DNA from: Usnea hakonensis
Taxonomy: Eukaryota > Ascomycota > Lecanoromycetes > Lecanorales > Parmeliaceae
NCBI GenBank assembly: GCA_013423325.1
Contig: BLJB01000030.1
Span: 62,204-126,203, forward strand
Reading direction: 5' to 3'
Length of the DNA stretch: 64,000 bases
The notes below the pieces were generated by a model. That model ran no database searches, was not told the origin of the DNA, and saw only the letters and a program-made list of their open reading frames with translations. A program made the position numbers and the translations under genes. Positions 32,661 to 43,379 of this stretch are shown here, in pieces. Numbering within the stretch: the stretch's first letter is position 1; the number at the start of each line of letters is the position of its first letter.

Positions 32661-34219
32661 CTATGACCGGGGACTCTGTTGGCGTTCATTCTTCTCCCGG
32701 CTGACAATCCCGCGCTGCCAATACCGCCACATGGACCAGATTGCCATTGTTACCAAAGTCAGAGGGATAGTAACCAACCAATAGATCCAGAATTGCTTCG
32801 AAATCACCCAAGCCTCTGGCTGCGAGTCATTGCCCGGTGTGAAATTGAAGAACGTCGTGCTGAACAGTGCCTACTAATGATCAGTGCTTATACATCAGAC
32901 CAAAATGTTATCAAAGCCGTACGGAGACAAAAGTGGCTGGTAAAAATGTGAGAGTTACTAGAGCGACCGCTCTCATTGCTGTTCCGTCATCTTTCGTCCC
33001 CTTGTTGATTGAGACGAGGACCTCGCTCTGACTTTGAGCAGCAACGTTGAATGCCTAGTGAGTATCAGCCCTGTTCCCTGAGCAAATGATGGGCCTGACG
33101 GACAAAGTTGATCTCGTTATGTAATCTGAGCTGGTTTGCCTCGGACCGAGCTCTGAGGTTCTTCAGCATTTGACGCTGGAAATGCAGTTGATGTCTCGTC
33201 TGGCGCAGAATTCTTGTGTTTGAGTTTAGCCTGGGATTGGAAGTTGCCGCAAGGATCCCTTGCTGCTCAATAATCCGGTCGACTGTGTCCAAGGCAACAC
33301 CGAGGGTCTCAGTCGAGTGTATAACGTGTCTCGCAAGATCGTGGAGAAAGGGATAATCGGCCTTTGGTCGAGAGCTTTCGTTTCGACCCTAGGAGATCTG
33401 AGCATTGGCGGCCGGATGATCAAAGTTGGGGCCTGTTCTCGAGTACCTTTTCAACTTGTCGAACCTCATCCCGAAGTGCCCAAACAGATTCGTCAAACAT
33501 CATCAGGATCTGATCCAGTATTCTGACGTGGCTGGCGTAAAGATCGCCGACACCCAATGGTTGTTCGGGTGAGTCTAATGCCTGGCGCAGTCGTACTTGA
33601 AATGCCATTGGTACATCGAAGCAAAGGTTGAGCGTACAGTGTGGAGTCCATCTCGTATAAAAGCTCATCTCAGCCCATGAATAGGATGACTGCATAGGAG
33701 CAACGTTCTTGACAATCATCCGATACCAAGTATCTAGACTGATCAGTATGTGTAAGTACACCATAGCGGTACAGTACTGTGCCCCTCAATATTGCCTTCA
33801 ACGTCGTACGAATCTTCGCAGCCGAAAAACCCATTCGAATTGTGACATAGTGGAGTCCAGAAAATTCGTGGGATCGCGTAGCTGTTGGACAGCTCACAGC
33901 GAAGATCTTCGCGGTCTGTAACCGCCTTGAAAGAAGCAAATCTGCTTCAGTCGTCAGCCCAAAAGAAGCACGGGCGTGGTAAGGCTACAGGGCACATGAA
34001 CATTGTCCGTGGTTTTGCCGGCACCTTGAAAGCTGTTAATCTTCACGTGCTACACACCATCTGAAATTTGGCGTGACTCAACTTCAGTACGTCCTCGAAC
34101 GTCATGGTCCTAGGGTGCCAGGAGTCTTGAACTTGAAAAGGTTTTAGCTGCGTACTATTTGATACAATGCTCTTACAATGCTCCAACACGTCGACACGTG
34201 GTACCCCAGATTTGGCCAT
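32661..34219 (-). CDS. CorA-like membrane protein of the fungal hypothetical family
   Basis: Four 3' exons, plus the 3' end of a fifth, are firm by phase and family pattern: exon ending at 33778, then 33733-33447, 33388-33104, 33054-32923 and 32870-32661. They encode IFWTPLCHNSNGFFGCEDS, WAEMSFYTRWTP, LCFDVP, a long helical region (HVIHSTETLGVALDTVDRI), LPATFVSALFSTTFFNF and a last helix (FWIYWLVTIPLTLVTMAIW). This is the layout of fungal CorA-like Mg2+-transporter-related proteins: a large cytosolic helical domain followed by two C-terminal membrane helices. The N-terminal exons are uncertain; a first exon from the ATG at 34219 (MAKSGVPRVDVLEHCKS) is plausible. Metal transport is not proven, since the CorA GMN motif is absent. 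The donor at 33103 (GTCCGT) is weak. Confidence 0.65.
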
Positions 34220-35287
34220 CTTTGGGCCAGATTGAATCAGGACAAATCACAAAGAGTCAAAAGTAGCAATGGACTATTTTTGGACAATGAGTGATACGGA
34301 ACGAGATGAAGATTTTCCATGTGCAGTAATCGAAAGACAACACAACTTGCGGCTACCTTCGCAATCGCAATGCAACCTACCCCCACAGGACTTTGAAGCT
34401 CGAGTCGACTTGCCTTCGTGATTTCTGAGACCGGTGAGTAGAGTGGTAGATAAAATCAGCCTCGCACGGAGAGCTGGCAGCTCAAGCCCGACTGCCGTAG
34501 TCTGCAAGGCGCCGGCATCGCCACCCTCTTCGGATGGGAATTGAAGCATAGTCTACCTCTGCTTCCGCTGAAAAGCTAGAAAGGGAGACTCTCTAGACTG
34601 GATTAAATTGCCCTAGAGAGGTCCGTTACAATCTATTGTGGGCATCAACATACACCGCGTGTCTAAATTTGTTGATCGGATTGGGGATAAGTAGAATCCT
34701 TGAGAGCTCTATAATAGAGCTCAATTACGGGCATGATTGACTCGTCCATCGTTTGCAGCTTTACTGTGCTGATCTGCCATGCTTGGTTCTCGGATTGGGT
34801 TGCCGCTCATCCATCACATGCACATGCAGCGTGCTGCATAATCATCGCTAGTTGTTGCATGATCCTGCATGAATGAAGCGAGAATCTTGCATGATTACAG
34901 CCGATCCATGCCACAAATGGACTATTTTCCGTCAACTTACATAACGCGGAGAATGCTCAACGTTCTGATTGGAAGCTCGTCGCAGCCCAGTGCTGCTATC
35001 GTCTCTTTGGTGGCCCCCCACCTGGCTTAAGCCGCGTCATGGTCCGTGGCGAAGTCTACTCGACAAGGCTGTGGGACATTGAGTCCTACCATCGTCTCGT
35101 CTTCGAGTTTCTTCTCAGCTACACTGCCACACTCAGAGTACAAAGTCGTTTTCATCCTCTGGATTCTCGTGGTGTTATAATGACTTCTTAGCGACCAAAT
35201 CAAATCGAATTGTAGCCTTAGCAAGCAAAAAATCGCAGGCCCAATACTCGAGCTCTCCCCACTCGCCCGTCTCTCATATCGGCTGAA
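34220..35287. other. Divergent upstream region with repeated TGCATGA motifs
   Basis: It separates the CorA-like gene (-) from the sugar transporter (+). Three TGCATGA-type sites lie within 41 bp at 34856, 34866 and 34889, with related tgcataatc just before. No gene is supported; the 91-codon frame at 34274-34549 lacks motifs. Confidence 0.5.
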
Positions 35288-37754
35288 ATGATGAGCTCCA
35301 ACGTGGGGGCAACCAGCACGAGTCGAAGTCCATTCCGTCGTCAGACTTTCAACTCTATTCCGGACATCAACGCGCAGATACATGCACCTTTCGACCGATT
35401 GGAGGAAGCAGAAGTGAGAAGTGAAGTCGAGAAATTTACAAAAGAGACTGGGCTTGAGATTTACGGGCTGTATTTTAAGAAGGGAGCATTCATCGCTCAA
35501 AACGATAGGGCTTTCGAAGTTCCCCGCGATGACGGCTTGTCACTCACAGATGAAGAGAAAGAGAGCCTCGATCGAGAGACAACGAGTCGATGGAGTCAGC
35601 CGCGAACGCTGTGGCAGTTGGTGATACTTTGCGCCATCGGGGCAGCCACTCAAGGATGGGATGAATCCGCTGTCGATGGAGGTAAGAAATGATTGCGGAC
35701 TTTGCTTCTCTCCACGGGGTCCCTTGAAATTGAAAATTTGAGGGACCGGAATTAATCACTTCAGTTGCAGCGCAGACATTCTACATCGACGCATTCGGTA
35801 TCACTGGCAATCAAACCCTCATAGGACTCGTTGCCAGCGCTCCTTATCTCTGCTGCGTATTTAGTTGCTGGTAAGTCCGCCCACCAACACGTGGCGCATC
35901 AAGCTTACATATATCTCAGGCTCACCCAGCCTTTGAATGCAATTCTTGGTCGACGCGGTACGATTCTGCTCACCTGCCTGTTCTCCATAGTTTCTTGTCT
36001 GTTACAAGCCTTCTCTCAAAATTGGCGAATGATGGTCGGCTTCAGGATTTTGCTAGGGGTAGGAATTGGACTAAAGAGTGCTACTATCCCAATCTACACG
36101 TCCGAATGCGCTCCCGCCAAGTTCCGAGGTGCCCTAGTCATGTTCTGGCAATTCTTCACGGCTCTGGGCATCATGTTGGGCTACATATGTGACGCCATAT
36201 TCAGAGGCGTACTCGACGGAACCAATGGTGGGGTTTGTCCTCAGCCTTTGGTTCCTCCCCCGACGGTCCCTAAACCGAAATCAGGAGAAGATCAGCGGAC
36301 ACTCTTATCTATACGGTGTGTAAGTAGCTATTCATTATCCGCATGTTGTGTCTCGAGTTCTACAGCCCCAGATAGATACTCAAGCTGACCGATCGACACA
36401 TGATAGAGCCTAAACTGGAGGATAATGGTTGCAGCACCGGTAACTCCAATCGAGACTATCAGACATGCTCTCCTTTAACGATTCTGTCAGATGATTCCGC
36501 CGATCGTTCTCGCACTGTATATCTTTACCCAGCCCGAGTCCCCACGATGGCTCCTTGCCAAAGCCCATAAAACCAAGAACAAGAAAACGAAGTCAGACTA
36601 CTACAAGAGGACCTTCCACGACCTGACTAAGCTACGCGACTCCGAGCTTCTGGCAGCGCGCGACATGATCCTAATGCATTATCGACTCCGCAAGGAAGAG
36701 CAGCGGCGACAGGAGCCTGGCACGGTCTGGTATCGGAAGGGTGTGTATGAGCTGTTCGCCATTGGACGAAATAGAAGAGCCCTCACGGCGAGCCTCATCG
36801 TCATGTTCTTCCAACAATTTTGCGGAATTAACGTCCTAATCTACTACTCGTCGTACGTTCTGCTGGCTGCGGACTACAGCGCAAATCAAGCACTCCTTGT
36901 AAGTTGCTCATGGCTCCTACGACTCGGGAAAACGATGTGAATGCACTCTGACAAATATAATAGTGGTCGATGGGTGTTGGCATAATCAACTTTGCCTTCG
37001 CTGTCCCCGCCTTCTTCACGATTGACAGATTTGGCCGGAGGAACTTGCTGCTTGTGACGTTTCCTTTTCTTGCCCTGTTTCAGCTGCTGAGTGCCATTGC
37101 CTTCAAAGTAGGCAGTAATGGCTTAATCATCGCTGGGCTTTATCTCTTCGCTGTGGCGTACAGTCCTGGGGAAGGCCCCGTGCCATTTGTGGGTCTTTGT
37201 ATATCTTCGAGTGATCCAACGATCTGACGCCTCACAGGTCTACTCTGCAGAGAGCATGCCTCTGTATATCCGCGACCTTGGTACGCTCTCTCTTCTCCCC
37301 GCTCGTCGGACCACACTGATACGGATCTACTATGTAGGAATGGGACTCGTCACCTCGGTCCTGTGGCTCTTCTACTTTATCATCGGCATCACCTGGCCCA
37401 GCTACGTCAAAGCTTTCACATCGTTCGGAGCCTTCATGTGGTATTGCGCTTGGTGCATCATAGGCCTGGTCCTCATCTACTTGTGAGTAGATGGTCCCCA
37501 CTTTGAACCCTCGCTTCTGACTCTGTCCGCCCAGCCTCGTCCCGGAAACCAAAGGGAAAGAGCTGGAAGATTTGGACGAAACCTTCAGCATCTCGAGCAA
37601 GCGTTTCGCGCGCTTCCACAGAGATCGGGCCATTTACGCCATCAGGCGCTACGTGTTCCGACAGAGCGAGGCGATGCCCCCGCCTTCTCCAACACCGATC
37701 GAGCTCACCGACTTGTCAAGCCCTGAAGACTACGGTGGAAAATACCCTGATTAG
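35288..37754 (+). CDS. MFS sugar/inositol-type transporter
   Basis: Nine exons with matching phases: 35288-35681, 35771-35870, 35920-36319, 36407-36439, 36491-36898, 36964-37188, 37238-37280, 37338-37482 and 37535-37754; 655 aa. Exon 4 encodes only 11 residues (SLNWRIMVAAP). The 130-residue cytosolic N-terminus precedes TM1 (LVILCAIGAATQGWDES). Sugar-porter signatures are present: GRRGT after TM2, PESPRWLLAK after TM6, FCGINVLIYYSS in TM7, DRFGRRN after TM8 and VPETKGKELEDLDETF after TM12. It should import a hexose, inositol or related polyol across the plasma membrane by proton symport; the substrate is not readable. Exon 2 also has an alternative acceptor 6 bases upstream. Confidence 0.87.
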
Positions 37755-38693
37755 AGTGGATGATGGTAATGGCCGTATCGAATGTCGAGGGATGGAGGTA
37801 GAGTGCGAGTGCTAGTGGTGGTGATAGTTGTGGGTTGCGCTTTTATTACTTTTAGGAAAACCATGTGGCGAAGCCGCTCGCTAACATGTTTACGAGGGAA
37901 AGGGCGGTTAGGTCTCAGCTTAGTCAAGAGCACAAGGATACGACCGGTCTGTGTTCCACCGAGCCGTCAGTACCTCCTACCCTATACTTTCCAAGACTCA
38001 CATCGGCACGTCAGCTGAGCGTCCCTCGTACAATTTCCCGACCTGCAACATGTCGACCCCTGAGTCACATCATACAGGTCTTTCTCTACTCTGCTACGTC
38101 TGGATGTTGGTGTGGGGATGGGATGGGATGAATCAGGTTGGGACTAGGAAGGTGGTGCGGAGTGAGATGGGGGTGCTTGCTAGGTACTACCCTGTCTTCT
38201 TGCTTATCTCGCCAAGCTAGTTGTAGAAAAAAGGAAGGAAGGGGATATCCCATCGTCCGGTAAGGGGTAAAACTTAGGGGTAAATAATCGAATATAAAAA
38301 ATAGTCCCTTTTTTTAAGTCGCTATATTTCGATAACTACTACCTTTATAAAAAAAGTCTTTAATATTAATATTATTATTCTTAAGAAGATCTAAAATATT
38401 ATAACTAAATTTTTTATCTAAAAATATTATTTTAAAAATTTAAATTTGTTATAAATTTTTTTTAGTATATTATTAAGAGATTTTATCCTATATATTATTA
38501 AATAATAGGATATAGTCTCTGGCTATACATCTATAACTTTTTTTCCCCTATGGTTGAGAGCTAATTCTACATTTTTTGGATCGCAGACAAGTACATAGAG
38601 ATATAGACGTCTCTTTGCGTTTGAGTACGATTTTAGATCTACTATAGTTTGTATTCTACTTATATAATACTTACTATAGGTATACTTCAACTT
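37755..38693. other. Transition from gene flank to A+T-rich repeat DNA
   Basis: Ordinary composition ends near 38260. After this the sequence is dominated by TA steps and AT homopolymers, as in RIPped repeats. No gene is visible. Confidence 0.6.
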
Positions 38694-38755
38694 TGCCTTA
38701 GTCCCTTAGAGTAGCTAGTGCCTACGGTACCCTTAAGCCCCTTCGGGTTAGGGCC
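38694..38755. repeat. Left arm of a GC-rich inverted repeat flanking the transposon nest
   Basis: The stretch ttgccttagtcccttaga...taagccccttcgggttag(g)gcc matches the reverse complement of 51808-51859 (ttgcctcagtccctcaga...taagccccttcgggttag(c)ggcc), with mostly C/T differences and one 15-base gap. It may be a terminal inverted repeat of an older element that received the retrotransposons. Confidence 0.5.
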
Positions 38756-39144
38756 TTCTATTTACTACGGAACCTCTAGGTAGCTAGTCTAAAGGTAAAA
38801 TTATATAATTTTATTAAAAATATCTTAATTTATCTTCCTAAATAAGTAATTTAATAAATAAAGTCTAAAAATTCTCGAGAGTACTACTCGGCGCGAGATA
38901 TTTTAATTTCTAATAAGAACCTCTCGAGATATTTTCTAAAATCTATAATATTCAAAAAATTTATAGGGGGGTTTCTAAATTTTTTTATAAAAAATTTTTA
39001 AGATTTTAAATATAAATCTAAACTCCCCTCGTAATAATATTTTAAAAGATATTTAACTAACTATAATCGCGAAATTTTTAGTTCTTTTTAAAAATTATTA
39101 AATATTAATATTTATATTTCTACTTTATAAACTTACTTTTATAG

Positions 39145-39149
39145 ATTTT
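39145..39149. repeat. Target-site duplication ATTTT, left copy
   Basis: ATTTT directly precedes the 5' LTR of the outer retroelement. The same 5 bases follow its 3' LTR at 51670-51674. Confidence 0.75.
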
Positions 39150-39394
39150 TGTCACGGTTTCTCAACACATGCATAGCATGTGATATTTAAATCCATATTC
39201 ACTTATTCTAAACACACACATCGATTACTAGCGTACGGGGCACGGGTATTTAAAGGGTAAATCTTTTGAGCGAACTCTCTTTCTCTTTCTTTCCTCTTTA
39301 TATTCGTCTTATATAACTAGCCTCTACTTATAGTTAGAGATAAATTATTAATACTAAATCCTTACGCCCGTAAATCTTTACTTAAACCTTAATA
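39150..39394 (+). repeat. 5' LTR of the outer element (245 bp)
   Basis: Starts TGTCACGG and ends TTAATA. It aligns over its full length with 51425-51669; the differences noticed are mostly C/T and G/A, as RIP leaves. Confidence 0.85.
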
Positions 39395-39594
39395 TTACGA
39401 ATACTACTTAATTATAATATTATTGTTACCTCTTATTATTATATCTAGATCCTTTTCTTAATCCTTTAGCCTAATTAAGCCTAATAGTATTATTCTACTA
39501 GACGACTAATTAATTTCCTATAATTAGGTTAAAATAATCTTAGTAGGGCTTAATAATAAGGATACCCTACTAAAAGTAGTTACTGAAGACCTAG

Positions 39595-40760
39595 ATCAAA
39601 TATAAAAGGTATTCAAAGTAGCCTTTACTAGTAGTAATATAGAGATTACGGACTTATAAAATAAGTATAACTAATTAGAAATCGATATTATTACCTAGCT
39701 AGAGAAGCACTAGTAAGAGTCTAACGCTTCTATTATTAGCTATTAGAGGTAAATTATAGACCTTGACTAGTAACTTACTTACGCCCTTAATTCGGGCCCC
39801 TTATAGGCTAACCCCGAGGCGCTATTTCCTAAGTACTCTATAAAGAGTCCCAATCCGCCTCTCTACTTAGGGGATCGGGCTACCCTAGAATAATGGCTTA
39901 CGAAACTTAATTTTAAGCTAAGAGATAACGCGGACTAGTACCTAATTAAAGCGTCTAAGGTCTGATACGTCTATAGGCGTCTCGAGGGGAAGGCCGGAAA
40001 CTAGATATACTCGAGGATAAACGAGAATAGTACGACCTATATTAAGAATATCGAGGAATTCGTCGCGGCCTTACGCCTAAATTTTAGGGATTTAGACGTT
40101 AAGAATACTATATAATAGTATATCCTAAAACTATAATAGATAAATAAACTATTCTTAGAATACCTATTCTTATTCCTCTCTAAGATTAGTAATACCGGAT
40201 TCAATAAGGAGACCTAGAAATTCTACCTCTAGAATGGCTTATATTAAGAGCTCTCTAATTATCTAGTAGATATAAGAGTCTCTAAGCTTAGCTTTAACGA
40301 ACTGGTCGATAAATACTAATATAGGGATACTCGGGATTAATAATATAGAGAGCGTTTCGGTAAATCAGGCTCTAAGATAATCTAATTCGTCGCTAACCCT
40401 ATACCCACGCCGGTAGTATATATCTACGCCCCCGAAGGGTACGTATATACGTCTACTAATAATAGAAATATAGCTATAGATCTATTAAAGATAGGCTCTA
40501 GGCCCCGGGGACCCCTTACGATAAAAGAGAAACAACGCCGCCGTAATAACTAGCTCTATCTATACTATAGGGAGCCGGGGTATTACGCCGCTAACTACGA
40601 TAAGAAACCGTCAAACTGTACTAATATTCGTTTAGTTACGACTACGCCTACCGCGCTAGCGACTTTAGGAGGGGATAAGTCGAGAAAAGCGTAGTCCCTA
40701 CGTACTATTACGTATAGAGATAGTCGGTTATTAAATAACCTCTCTTAAGATTAAACTCTA
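39595..40760 (+). pseudogene. Outer element gag remnant
   Basis: Reading through the TAG/TAA codons, one frame gives a gag-like protein: LGDRATLE-WLTKLNFKL, KNIEEFVAALRLNF, then VSKLSFNELVDKY and a basic, Arg-rich end. A zinc knuckle is hard to see. Nearly all stops sit where Gln is expected. Borders are approximate. Not functional. Confidence 0.6.
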
Positions 40761-40769
40761 GTATCTTAA

Positions 40770-41180
40770 AAGCCTTGATTCCTAAGCCTTATCCTAATAG
40801 TTACCTTATATTAGGATGTAAGGTAGAATTAAATAAAATAGATTATATAGCTAAAATACTACTTAATACCGGAGCTTCCTCTAAGAGTTTTATTAATATA
40901 ACTTATACGTAAATTAATAAAATACCCTTAACCCCCCTTATAACCCCTAGAGATCTAGACGGATTTAATAGAAAGCCCGCTACTTCCGGCCCTATTACCT
41001 ATATTACCTATTATAATTTCCTTATTCTAGGTTATAAACCGATCTCTATAACCTTCTATATTATAGACCTTTCGGGCTAGAATATTATTATCGGCCTCCT
41101 ATAGATAGAAAAATACGAGGTTAATCTTCGCCTTAGGGTAGACGGGAATATGCTCTCCTTCGGGGGGGTAACCCTAAAGC
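40770..41180 (+). pseudogene. Outer element pol remnant, part 1 (protease region)
   Basis: Degraded coding sequence with a protease-like LLNTGASSKSFI stretch at about 40860-40895. The frame is cut at 41180 by the inner element and resumes at 47864. Confidence 0.6.
41176..41180. repeat. Target-site duplication AAAGC, left copy
   Basis: AAAGC precedes the inner 5' LTR and is repeated at 47864-47868 right after the inner 3' LTR. Confidence 0.9.
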
Positions 41181-41363
41181 TGTTACGAGTGTGACTACTC
41201 GCAGGTCTGAAGGGGACACGTGACCTCCTTCCTATTCGGGTTTAGCGCCTTGGCACCTCTCTGCCTACATATCTTTCTCACACCTGTACATAGATTTTAC
41301 CTCCTCATCAATTGAATCCTAGTTACATACCACCATTGACTTGATCTGGTTGCAGTCCTAACA
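41181..41363 (+). repeat. 5' LTR of the inner element (183 bp)
   Basis: Starts TGTTACGAGTG and ends CCTAACA. By reading it is identical to 47681-47863. Confidence 0.92.
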
Positions 41364-41934
41364 TTATTCAATTGATCCGTTAATCGCACGATACCGATAA
41401 TCCCATTACCATTCCGCTCGAGGCTTCAGACGAGCTAAAAGAACCTGAGAGGGGGTGTTTGCAGGTCAACGGCCTGGCAACGATACACCAGGCATATCCT
41501 AAGCAATACGGAGTGTCACCAGTACGCCCAAGCAATACGGTACCGCTGGATAGAAGAGCAATTGACGAAGGATTTATACCGTCGACGACAAAGAAGAAAT
41601 CGCCTCGAGGAGGCATGGCCGCGGCCAACCAAACCATTCAACAACGACATAATAACTCTACAGGCGGAGTGACGCCTTTCTCGATACACACTCTCAAAGT
41701 ATTTGAACACATCGAACTGGCCAAATCGGTCAATAAACGGTCACACGAAAACCCCGCATTCAATATATCAAAAGGAGAAAATTTCACTTTCTCAACATCC
41801 GGTTCGGAAAAGAGTTGACTGTCTCTCAATAATTAGTCACATTTTCTACTATAAATCCGGGGGAGTGAAACTATTTCTCCACCACCTTTTCTTTCTTTTC
41901 TCCAGAATCTTTCCGACATCTATCAAATCACCAA
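41364..41934 (+). other. Leader between 5' LTR and gag of the inner element
   Basis: It should hold the primer-binding site just after 41363 (ttattcaattgatccg), which I could not match to a tRNA. It also contains a 119-codon open frame (41459-41818) of unknown meaning and a pyrimidine-rich stretch just before the gag start. Confidence 0.5.
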
Positions 41935-43377
41935 ATGGCCCCACCAATCACCCGGTCGGGTAAGCATAGAGAACCGCAGGATACACCTCTTCCTGGCAAT
42001 GAAGACGAACGCCTTAACGATACCCTGAGGGACGAACTCGCATCGGAAGATGAGGATGGGACGCGCCGTGACATGTTCCGAGAGGCCTCCGAAACGCCTC
42101 TGGGCGAACTCGATGATCCTGGTCCTTTAGAAGATACTCCTCGGTATCCTGATCTGACCAATCGCTTACGGTAACTGAGGGGGGTGTCTAGGAAAGTATT
42201 AATGCCCCTAGCCGGAAGTAACAACGCGGCCACTCCCTGGGACATCTCCTCTGTGGGTGGGCTTACACGGTGGGCTAGGGAGGACCCTGAGGAGTTTCTA
42301 GGCATGCTAAATCAGATCCGTCAAGAGAGGGATGTGGGTGTTCAGGCCTCCTAGTTATTAGAAAGGGAGACCGCAAAGCGACGACTCGCCACGCAACGAT
42401 TGATGGATGCACAAGAGGATCTCGCGTCTGCAAATTCCGAATTGGAACGATTTCGAAACGCCCGAGGTAGTACGGAGTCGTCTTCCGTAATCGCTGTCAA
42501 GCGCTCTCAAAAGTATCCGGATCCTCCTCTCTTTACTGACGGTGTGGATCCCACCTGGGAGGATTGGAAGAGTAAGATGACGATTAAACTGAAGGTGAAC
42601 AGGGACTATTGGGATGACGACGAGAGCCGTGTCGGATACGTACTCTCACGTCTCGGAGGAAAGGCTGCAAAGCAGACCTACTCTAGGTAAGAGGCTGACG
42701 CTAATGACCCTTTCCTTACCGTCCAGGATGTCATGGACGAACTCGCTACCGTGTTCGAAGACTCGGATCGTAAACGGAACTACCGGAGACAGTTTACGGC
42801 GCTGAGAATGGGTGCCATGCGGTTCGCTGACTTTTACTCGGACTTCCGAAGGCTCTCTTCTTACCTCAGGTACGACGAGGACCTTCTCATTGAGGAGTTA
42901 CATGACAAGGTAGCAACCCGGCTCCAGATCCCCTGGGACAACCAGCAATTCGAGTTCACCACCCTCGAAGACGCTAAGAGGTATATGGTAAAGCTGGATA
43001 ACTCGCAGAGAATTATGCGAGAAAATCGGGACAAGGTCTCGGCACAGGAGGATCGATCAAGGAGCACAAAGAGAGTGGCATTCGCTCCCACCCCGTCAAA
43101 GACGGCTTTCAAACCGGTGTACAGTCCAGTGAGGCGAACCTCACCGAGTGATGCAACTAGGGCAAAGGATGTGGCCGAAGACAATTGCTTCAAGTGCCAC
43201 AAATCCGGACATCACGCCAACGACTGCCCAGACGATCAGGCTCGCTCCTATAATCCGAACTCGTATGAGCGAGACCCCCGTATTCATGAAATCTCAACAG
43301 ACGGGTCACCTGATTCGGACTACCGTGAGGATTCGGAGGGGTCGGAAAGAGACTATCCTCCACCAAAGGCTCGGTAG
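41935..43377 (+). pseudogene. Inner element gag, with premature stops
   Basis: From the ATG at 41935 (MAPPITRSGKHREPQDT) the frame runs to the TAG at 43375-43377. It is broken by TAA 42172, TAG 42352 and TAA 42688. The capsid region (EDWKSKMTIKLKVN, FADFYSDFRRLSSYL) is followed by a CCHC zinc knuckle CFKCHKSGHHANDC at 43186-43227. The stops fit Gln codons changed by one C to T. Gag would form the virus-like particle. Pol lies in the -1 frame and overlaps the gag end. Confidence 0.8.
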
Positions 43378-43379
43378 GA

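Noticed and set aside
34274..34549. 91-codon minus-strand frame between divergent genes
   Set aside because: No recognisable sequence; probably chance.
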